Shown here piece by piece: positions 5,885-11,365 of a DNA stretch of 11,365 bases. Source of the stretch: Nitrospiraceae bacterium (GTDB taxonomy: Bacteria; Nitrospirota; UBA9217); assembly GCA_003454665.1 (NCBI GenBank), contig DMKB01000156.1, positions 1 to 11,365 on the forward strand, in the 5' to 3' direction. Under the pieces are notes generated by a model. It did not search any database. It was given only the letters and a program-made list of their open reading frames with translations, and was not told the origin of the DNA. The position numbers and the translations under genes were made by a program. The first letter of the stretch is position 1; each line of letters starts with the position of its first letter.

Positions 5885-5973
5885 AAGACTATTCCTGGTT
5901 TTGGTTTTTTTCTTGAATTTTGGCAAGAATTTCATTCATAGCAGACTATCAGGTGCTACACAGGAGACAGCGC

Positions 5974-6657
5974 ATGAGCAAACAATTGGAACAGGACCTT
6001 GAAGCGCTCAAGGAAAAAGTCCTCCAGATGGGAAGCCTCGTCGAAGAGTCCATTCAGAAATCCATCCGGGCCTTGGTGGAGCGGGACAACAGGACCGCTG
6101 CCGGAGTGATCGATGATGACCGTCTCGTCAATACCCTGGACGTGGACATTGAAGATGAGTGCATTCGCCTGCTGGCCCTGTGGCAGCCGAGCGGCAGCAA
6201 CCTGCGGTTTATCACGACGGCCATCAAGATCATCACCGACCTGGAGCGCATGGGAGACCTGGCCGTGGACATCAGTGAACGGACGGTCGAGTTGAATGAA
6301 GAACCTCCGCTCAAACCCTACATCGACATTCCGCGAATGGCAGAGGCAGCACAGCATATGATGAAGCAAAGTCTCGATGCATTCGTTACCGGTGATCCTG
6401 ACCTCGCCATGAAGGTCTGCCAGGAGGACGATTTTGTCGACAACCTGAACTACCAGATCTTTAACGAACTCCTCCTTTACATGATACAGGACCCGAAAAA
6501 CATCTCCCGGGCGGTACGCATCACCTACATCGCGAAGTACCTGGAGCGGATTGCCGACCACGCGACGAACATAGCCGAGATGGTCGTATACATGGTGAAG
6601 GGCAAGGTGATCCGCCATCTGGAATGCTTTCCTGAGTCCGACGCGCCAGGACAATAA
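5974..6657 (+). CDS. phoU: Phosphate signalling protein PhoU
   Basis: A 227-residue all-helical cytoplasmic protein that links the state of the PstSCAB transporter to the sensor kinase PhoR and limits phosphate uptake and Pho regulon expression. It has two three-helix bundles, each ending in the family's metal-binding E-x3-D motif: ERMGD (91-95) within DLERMGDLAVD, and ERIAD (191-195) within KYLERIADHATNIAE. Its length is normal for PhoU. The open frame extends to an ATG at 5920, but ATG 5974 is chosen since AGGAG (5962-5966) lies seven bases upstream and homologs begin near this MSKQLEQDL. It follows pstB on the same strand after a 361-nt gap, the usual gene order. No phoB/phoR pair is in the window. 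Confidence 0.94.
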   Translation: MSKQLEQDLEALKEKVLQMGSLVEESIQKSIRALVERDNRTAAGVIDDDRLVNTLDVDIEDECIRLLALWQPSGSNLRFITTAIKIITDLERMGDLAVDISERTVELNEEPPLKPYIDIPRMAEAAQHMMKQSLDAFVTGDPDLAMKVCQEDDFVDNLNYQIFNELLLYMIQDPKNISRAVRITYIAKYLERIADHATNIAEMVVYMVKGKVIRHLECFPESDAPGQ

Positions 6658-6738
6658 CGCCGGCAGAACACGTACCGGGAGACGTGGCCCGCACCCGATC
6701 CTCGCTTTTGATCTCCGCGATATTCTCCGAGATTCTTT

Positions 6739-6767
6739 TTGACAATCCCCGCGTAATTCTTTATAGT
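6739..6767 (+). promoter_or_regulatory. Near-consensus sigma70 promoter for mtnA
   Basis: A perfect -35 TTGACA (6739-6744), a 17-bp spacer and -10 TATAGT (6762-6767, 5 of 6). Transcription would start near 6774, about 50 nt before the mtnA start. It follows directly on a weak hairpin with five T (6711-6740), so mtnA is probably transcribed separately from phoU. Confidence 0.75.
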
Positions 6768-6823
6768 AGGAGTATAAATTCCCGGCTTCACATTCCCCTG
6801 CACACATAGGAGTCACCGTTCTC

Positions 6824-7885
6824 ATGATACCGACCGTTGAATGGAAAAAGGGCGTCGTCAGCATGCTCGACCAGACAAAACTGCCTTCCGAAACCGTGTA
6901 TCAGGAATGCAAGGACTACGAAACCGTGGCCAGAGGCATCAAGGAGTTATGGGTGCGCGGCGCCCCTGCCATCGGCGTTTCCGCGGCCATGGGTCTGGCC
7001 CTCGGCGCACGCCAGGTAAACGAAAAGACCTACGAAAAGTTCTGGAAGAAATTTGAGGCCATATGCGAGGTCATGGCGGCAACGAGGCCTACGGCCGTCA
7101 ACCTCTTCTGGGCCATCAACCGGATCAAAAAACTGGTCCAGAACAACAAGGACAAGGACCTGGACACGATCCGTCAAATGCTCGTCGACGAGTCGCAGCA
7201 CATGCTGGAAGAAGACATTGTAACGAACAAGAGCATCGGCCGGTACGGAGCCTCCTTTGTCGAAGACGGAGATACGATCATTACGCACTGTAATGCGGGA
7301 TCGATCGCCACGGCGGGATACGGTACTGCCGAGGGAGTCATGCGTGCCGCAGTCGAACAGAAGAAAAAAATCCATGTCTATGTGGACGAAACCCGCCCGG
7401 TGCTCCAGGGCGCGCGTCTCACGGCATGGGAACTGATGGAGGAAAAAATTCCCTGCACGCTGATAACGGATAACATGGCCGGCCATTTTATGTACCACGA
7501 CATGATCGACCTTGCCATTGTCGGCGCGGACCGCATCGCCAACAACGGCGACGTGGCGAACAAGATCGGAACATACTCCCTCGCCGTGCTGTGCAAGGAA
7601 CATGGGATCCCCTTTTATGTGGCAGCACCGATTTCGACAATAGACTTTAATACGGAGTCCGGCGCATTTATTCCCATTGAAGAGCGGGACCCCCGGGAAG
7701 TAACCCATATTCTGGGTAAGCTTCCGGTGGCTCCCGACGGCGTGAAAGCAGCGAACCCCGCGTTTGACGTAACGCCAGCCAGATACGTTACCGCCGTAAT
7801 CACCGAAAAAGGCGCGTTCCATCCAAAAGACGTACACAAGCTCGCCGACAGCTCTACCGACCCGGAGCCATACAGGATCAGATAA
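6824..7885 (+). CDS. mtnA: S-methyl-5-thioribose-1-phosphate isomerase MtnA
   Basis: A 353-residue cytoplasmic enzyme of methionine salvage (EC 5.3.1.23) that isomerises methylthioribose-1-phosphate to methylthioribulose-1-phosphate; it belongs to the eIF2B-alpha/MtnA fold. Family motifs in order: RGAPAIG (45-51), RPTAVNLFWA (88-97), THCNAG with the catalytic Cys156, DETRPxLQGARLTAWEL (188-204), ITDNMAGH, VGADRIANNGDVANKIGTY with the catalytic Asp236, and IPIEER (284-289). Both catalytic residues of MtnA proper are kept, which argues for the isomerase and against the regulatory eIF2B branch. The ATG has AGGAG (6808-6812) at a rather long 11-base spacing. No mtnK, mtnP or mtnBCD genes lie nearby, so the fate of the product (full salvage or a shunt) is not shown. 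gcvT follows after 87 nt. Confidence 0.95.
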   Translation: MIPTVEWKKGVVSMLDQTKLPSETVYQECKDYETVARGIKELWVRGAPAIGVSAAMGLALGARQVNEKTYEKFWKKFEAICEVMAATRPTAVNLFWAINRIKKLVQNNKDKDLDTIRQMLVDESQHMLEEDIVTNKSIGRYGASFVEDGDTIITHCNAGSIATAGYGTAEGVMRAAVEQKKKIHVYVDETRPVLQGARLTAWELMEEKIPCTLITDNMAGHFMYHDMIDLAIVGADRIANNGDVANKIGTYSLAVLCKEHGIPFYVAAPISTIDFNTESGAFIPIEERDPREVTHILGKLPVAPDGVKAANPAFDVTPARYVTAVITEKGAFHPKDVHKLADSSTDPEPYRIR

Positions 7886-7972
7886 CAACCTTCCTGGTCC
7901 GCGCCGTAACCGCCAGGAGCCGGATGTCCCAAGACCGTGTTTGTTTACCGCGCGTTCCGTGAGGAGGTCCTC

Positions 7973-9064
7973 ATGAAGCAGACTGTTCTTCACCAGGCAC
8001 ACCTTCAGCTCAAGGCAAAAATGGCGGACGCGCAAGGCTGGCAGATGCCTCTTCAGTACACCGGTGTTTCCGAGGAATACTATGCGGTGCGCACTGCTGT
8101 GGGACTCTTCGATGTAGGGCATCTCGGCAGAATCGAGATCACCGGTCCGGGCGCGCCTGAGCTGCTCCAATCGACGTTCACGAGAGATATCGCCGATCTG
8201 CCGGAAGGCGCCGCACGCTATGGTATGTTCTGCGATGAAGCCGGACATATCCTCGACACGTCACTCCTCTTCCATCTCCCCCCGGGCCAGGGGGAAGACC
8301 GCTATCTGGTCACGACGGAGTCCCAAAATACGGACAAGATCTTTTCCTGGCTGAAGCAGCATGCCGGCAAGGAGGCAGTCCTGAATGAGGTGACGGATTC
8401 ACTGTCGCAGATTGCGCTGCAGGGACCGAGGGCCGACGTCGTTCTGGATAGCCTTTCCAACGCTCAGATCAAAAAAATCAAACCAAAAAAAATGCGGGAG
8501 GTTTCGCTCCTCGATACACCGGTCATGGTTTCTCGCACCGGTTATACGGGCGAGCTTGGGTACGAACTGTTCATTCAATCCGATCAAGCCGAAGCGCTGT
8601 GGAAAGGCATCCTGAAAGCAGGAGCTGAGTTCGGCATTCTCCCCTGCGGTATTGCTGCACGCGACCTCCTGCGTCTGGAGGCCGGCTATCTGATGTACGG
8701 AGTCGATGTGGACGAAACGCGTACTCCCCTCGAGGCAGGCCTCGGAGCGATCGTTGATCTGAAGAAAGATTTTATCGGAAAGGAAGCCCTCGTCAAGCTA
8801 AAGGCCGACGGCGTGGAACAGACCCTTGCCGGTTTCGCACTCCTGGAAAAAGGCATTCCCCGCAGCGGCGGAAGTATTTTTTCCGAAAACAGGGAGATCG
8901 GCACGGTCACGAGCGTAAATCATTCCCCGCACCTCCGTTCCGGCATCGGCCTGGGATACGTCATCAGTCGTTACGCCCAACCCGGCCAGGAAGTAGAGAT
9001 AGAAGTGCGGGACCGTGAGATCGCCGCGAAGTTCGTGGACCTGCCGTTTTATAAGAAAAAGTAA
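7973..9064 (+). CDS. gcvT: GcvT-family aminomethyltransferase with altered active site
   Basis: A 363-residue GcvT-type protein. The canonical enzyme (EC 2.1.2.10) is the T-protein of the glycine cleavage system, transferring the methylene group from aminomethyl-lipoyl H-protein to tetrahydrofolate. Family phrases run full length: GLFDVGHLGRIEITGPGA (44-61), LQGPRAD (149-155), SRTGYTGELGYE (187-198), ARDLLRLEAGYLMYG (229-243), ETRTPLEAGLG and DFIGKEAL. Arg230, Tyr191 and Glu198 match the folate-site residues I recall from Thermotoga maritima. However the second Asp of the usual IIDDLVV motif (Asp96 there) is Thr96 here (HILDTSLL), and DVSHMG is DVGHLG. The start ATG 7973 has AGGAGG (7962-7967) five bases upstream; the open frame reaches a GTG at 7937. 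gcvH and gcvP are not in the window. It may therefore be a GcvT paralog with a different methyl-transfer role. Confidence 0.9.
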   Translation: MKQTVLHQAHLQLKAKMADAQGWQMPLQYTGVSEEYYAVRTAVGLFDVGHLGRIEITGPGAPELLQSTFTRDIADLPEGAARYGMFCDEAGHILDTSLLFHLPPGQGEDRYLVTTESQNTDKIFSWLKQHAGKEAVLNEVTDSLSQIALQGPRADVVLDSLSNAQIKKIKPKKMREVSLLDTPVMVSRTGYTGELGYELFIQSDQAEALWKGILKAGAEFGILPCGIAARDLLRLEAGYLMYGVDVDETRTPLEAGLGAIVDLKKDFIGKEALVKLKADGVEQTLAGFALLEKGIPRSGGSIFSENREIGTVTSVNHSPHLRSGIGLGYVISRYAQPGQEVEIEVRDREIAAKFVDLPFYKKK

Positions 9065-9078
9065 CCTACTACCCGCCG

Positions 9079-9222
9079 CCAAGGTACGAAGACACCAACG
9101 TACGAAATCGCAAATCTCAATCACCAAATAGCAAATAAATTCCAAGCAACAAATTCCAAACGTTTTCGAAATTGAAATTTCGAATTTAGATATTGCTTGG
9201 GGTTTGCTATTTCGTGCCTTGG
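9079..9222. repeat. 144-bp nested inverted repeat between gcvT and copA
   Basis: Concentric arms pair in order. CCAAGGTACGAA (9079-9090) pairs with TTCGTGCCTTGG (9211-9222), 11 of 12. AATAGCAAA (9127-9135) pairs with TTTGCTATT (9203-9211), perfect. CCAAGCAA (9142-9149) pairs with TTGCTTGG (9193-9200), perfect. The core TTCGAAAT (9165-9172) pairs with ATTTCGAA (9177-9184) around a TGAA loop, perfect. The left arm also holds direct repeats of AATTCCAA and CAAAT. It is AT-rich, has no open frame and no terminator T-run. It could form a long imperfect stem-loop or cruciform and resembles a dispersed palindromic element. Confidence 0.75.
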
Positions 9223-9247
9223 TATCATCGCGCCTTTGTGGTACTAT
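9219..9247 (+). promoter_or_regulatory. Possible copA promoter giving a leaderless mRNA
   Basis: TTGGTA (9219-9224), a 17-bp spacer and TACTAT (9242-9247), each 4 of 6 matches. The expected start, about seven bases after the -10, falls on the A of the ATG at 9254. The gene lacks a Shine-Dalgarno, which agrees with a leaderless transcript. The -35 overlaps the right edge of the inverted repeat. Confidence 0.4.
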
Positions 9248-9253
9248 GACGAT

Positions 9254-11365
9254 ATGGAAAACAAGAAAGCCGTAATTCCCGTCAAAGGCATGACGTGCGT
9301 GAACTGCGCCGCGGCCATTCAGAAAGATATCTCGAAACTGGAAGGCGTGCAGAGCGCAAACGTCAATTTTGCGAACGAGAAGGCCGTGGTAGAGTTCGAT
9401 CCCCTCACCGTCGGCCTCAGCCGCTTCGTCGAGACCATCCAGGAACTCGGATACCGGGCCGTCACGGAAAACGTCACGATCCCGATCATCGACCTCGATG
9501 CCACGCGGGACCGTGAGCTGGAACGCATCGTGACGGCCATCGACGGGGTCCTGAAGGCAGCGGTAAACGCCGGCGCCGAGACCGTGGACGTGGAGTACGT
9601 CCCTTCTCAGATCGGGCTCCGGGATATCGGCAGGGTGATCGAGAAGGCAGGCTTCCGTCTGCCCCAACAGCTCGAAGGCCGCTCGGCACTGGACATCGAA
9701 AAAGAGGCGCGCGAGAAGGAGCTCTCCGACCTCCGCACCAAACTATCGGTCAGCGCGGTGCTGGCTGCCCTGATCCTCATCGGCAGCCTCCAGGAAATGC
9801 TGCCCTTCATCGCCTTCTTTCCCCGGAAGACCATGTGGATTCTGCTGTTCATCCTGACCACACCGGTCCAATTCTGGGCTGGTCGTCATTTCTATCAGAA
9901 TGCCTGGGCATCACTCAAACACGGGGGAACGAACATGAACACCCTCGTGGTCGTCGGCACAACGGCAGCCTACGCCTACAGCACGGCCCTCACCTTCTTT
10001 CCTGCCTTCTTCGCAGGCATCGGCATCCACAGCGGCGTATATTATGATACGGCGGCCATCATCATCACCCTGATCCTCTTCGGAAAATATCTCGAAGCCC
10101 GGGCAAAATCCCGGGCAGGCGAGGCCATAAAAAAGCTCCTGGGCCTTCAGCCCCGCACGGCCCGCGTAGTGCGCGAAGGGAGTGAGCAGGATATTCCCGT
10201 TGACGACGTTGAGGTAGGAGACCTTGTCGTCGTGCGTCCCGGCGAGAAAATACCTCTCGACGGCGTGATCAGGAAGGGGTACTCCTCTGTCGATGAGTCG
10301 ATGCTGACGGGAGAAAGCCTGCCCGTGGAGAAAAACGCAGAAGATCCCGTCATCGGCGCGACGATGAACAAAACCGGCAGCTTTACCTTCGAAATCACGA
10401 AGATCGGCAAGGACACCATGCTCAGCCAGATCGTCCGCCTGGTACAGGAAGCCCAGGGGTCCAAGGCGCCGATCCAGCGGCTCGCCGATTATATTTCGAG
10501 CATCTTCGTGCCCACGGTCATGACCATCGCCGTCATCACCTTCGCCATCTGGTACCTCTTCGGTCCTGCGGAGACGCGGTTTACCTTCGCCCTTCTGAAT
10601 TTCATCGCCGTGCTCATCATCGCCTGCCCCTGCGCCATGGGACTGGCAACGCCGACGGCCATCATGGTCGGCACCGGCAAGGGCGCTGAGCAGGGAATGC
10701 TGTTCAAGAACGCCGAGAGCCTCGAAGGAAGCCAGAAAATCGACACCATCGTGCTGGACAAGACGGGCACGCTCACGCGGGGAGAGCCGGAAGTCACGGA
10801 CATCATCGAAAAAGACATGGATGAGATCAAGATCCTCTATTTTGCCGCCTCAGCGGAAAAAGGCTCCGAGCACCCCCTCGGAGACGCCATTGTACGCGCG
10901 GCAACAGCACGAGGGATCAACCTGGAGACACCCGAAGCATTTCAGGCGCTCCCGGGCCACGGAATCAAGGCAACGCTTCAGGGCCGTGACATTCTCCTCG
11001 GCAATGAACGACTGATGTCGGAACGGGCAATAGACTTCAGTGCATTGAAATCCGAGGCGGAAGGCCTCTCTACTCTCGGCAAGACACCCATGTTCGTTGC
11101 CGTTGACAACAAGCCTGCGGGCATTATCGCTGTCGCGGACACTCTGAAAGAGCACTCCCGGGAAGCGGTTGCGCAGCTCAATGCATTGGGACTCGAGGTC
11201 GTCATGCTGACGGGAGACAACCGGCGCACAGCCGACGCCATCGCCAATCAGCTCGGCATCACCCGGGTTCTGGCCGAGGTGCTGCCCCAGGACAAGATGG
11301 AAATGGTGAAACAACTGCAGGGAGAGGGACGGGTCGTGGCAATGGTGGGCGACGGCATCAACGAC
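9254..11365 (+). CDS. copA: Copper-exporting P1B-type ATPase (CopA-like), 3' end outside window
   Basis: The first 704 residues of a heavy-metal P-type ATPase, most likely exporting Cu+ from the cytoplasm. Order: HMA domain 1 (about 6-70) with the intact metal site MTCVNC (Cys15, Cys18); a second HMA-like domain (about 74-136) whose CxxC is replaced by the sequence IDLDATR; membrane helices from residue 164; the actuator motif TGES (352-355); metal-transport helix CPC (458-460, CPCAMGLATP); phosphorylation site DKTGT (Asp502); His540-Pro541 in SEHPLG, the P1B nucleotide-site marker; MLTGDN; and GDGIND (699-704) at the window edge. About 80-100 residues with the last two helices, which help fix metal specificity, are missing. 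NMNTLVVVGT replaces the common NMDTLVALGT. The start is the only good ATG ahead of the HMA domain. The cupredoxin gene at 169-582 is the only other likely copper protein here. Confidence 0.93.
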   Translation, partial: MENKKAVIPVKGMTCVNCAAAIQKDISKLEGVQSANVNFANEKAVVEFDPLTVGLSRFVETIQELGYRAVTENVTIPIIDLDATRDRELERIVTAIDGVLKAAVNAGAETVDVEYVPSQIGLRDIGRVIEKAGFRLPQQLEGRSALDIEKEAREKELSDLRTKLSVSAVLAALILIGSLQEMLPFIAFFPRKTMWILLFILTTPVQFWAGRHFYQNAWASLKHGGTNMNTLVVVGTTAAYAYSTALTFFPAFFAGIGIHSGVYYDTAAIIITLILFGKYLEARAKSRAGEAIKKLLGLQPRTARVVREGSEQDIPVDDVEVGDLVVVRPGEKIPLDGVIRKGYSSVDESMLTGESLPVEKNAEDPVIGATMNKTGSFTFEITKIGKDTMLSQIVRLVQEAQGSKAPIQRLADYISSIFVPTVMTIAVITFAIWYLFGPAETRFTFALLNFIAVLIIACPCAMGLATPTAIMVGTGKGAEQGMLFKNAESLEGSQKIDTIVLDKTGTLTRGEPEVTDIIEKDMDEIKILYFAASAEKGSEHPLGDAIVRAATARGINLETPEAFQALPGHGIKATLQGRDILLGNERLMSERAIDFSALKSEAEGLSTLGKTPMFVAVDNKPAGIIAVADTLKEHSREAVAQLNALGLEVVMLTGDNRRTADAIANQLGITRVLAEVLPQDKMEMVKQLQGEGRVVAMVGDGIND

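Larger units (their letters stand above)
5613..5973. other. 361-nt gap between pstB and phoU
   Basis: No gene is supported here. The gap holds the ACCCYTG array (5681-5723), the ATCTTGTTA array (5858-5884), an isolated TTGACA at 5796-5801 without a matching -10, and a 6-bp hairpin TTCTTG/CAAGAA (5910-5915 with 5924-5929). No canonical terminator follows pstB and no clear promoter for phoU is visible, so read-through from pst into phoU is possible. Confidence 0.6.

Noticed and set aside
5921..5936. Sigma54 promoter (TGGCAAGAATTTCAT) before phoU
   Set aside because: The -24 half looks right but the -12 half reads TTCAT and lacks the essential GC.
6711..6740. Rho-independent terminator after phoU
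   Set aside because: Only a five-pair ATCTC/GAGAT stem with a 13-nt loop followed by C and five T; too weak to call, although it is suggestively placed before the mtnA promoter.
7892..7918. Hairpin TCCTGG/CCAGGA between mtnA and gcvT
   Set aside because: A six-pair stem with a 15-nt loop and no T-run; it could be chance and gives no support for a terminator or riboswitch.
6947..8248. 433-codon open frame on the minus strand across mtnA and gcvT
   Set aside because: It is antisense to two well-identified genes, shows no family motifs, and such mirrored frames are common in GC-rich coding DNA.

Overview
The window comes from a bacterium with moderately GC-rich genes and AT-richer gaps. Signal peptides, a lipobox protein and a periplasmic PstS point to a Gram-negative cell plan. 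The style of the Pst proteins, the archaeal-type SAM synthetase remnant and the small repeats in the gaps would fit Nitrospirota or Desulfobacterota, but this is an impression and not something the sequence proves.

Left part (1-1778, minus strand): a secreted small cupredoxin, a small lipoprotein of unknown function and an 83-residue membrane protein of the kind often labelled 'bacteriophage holin'. The cupredoxin and the lipoprotein each have their own sigma70-type promoter (TTGACA with a 17-bp spacer). Upstream of the membrane protein lies what looks like the first ~40 codons of an archaeal-type methionine adenosyltransferase, truncated and with its GHPD motif lost.

Middle (1780-6657, plus strand): the high-affinity phosphate uptake system pstS-pstC-pstA-pstB. 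pstC/pstA and pstA/pstB overlap. After a 361-nt gap holding two short-period tandem repeats comes phoU. PstS captures phosphate in the periplasm, PstC/PstA form the channel, PstB powers it, and PhoU links the transporter to phosphate signalling. No PhoR/PhoB genes are in the window and I could not find a convincing Pho box.

Right part (6658-11365, plus strand): mtnA (methylthioribose-1-phosphate isomerase, methionine salvage) behind a near-consensus promoter; gcvT, whose catalytic-position Asp is replaced by Thr; then a 144-bp nested inverted repeat filling the gap to a copA-like copper P1B-ATPase that runs off the window end. The ATPase has one intact and one metal-ligand-less HMA domain, and its best promoter would give a leaderless transcript.

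No tRNA, rRNA, CRISPR, intact insertion sequence or obvious new multi-gene system was found. The interest lies in the MAT remnant, the altered GcvT active site, the dead HMA domain and the repeat structures that occupy most gaps.
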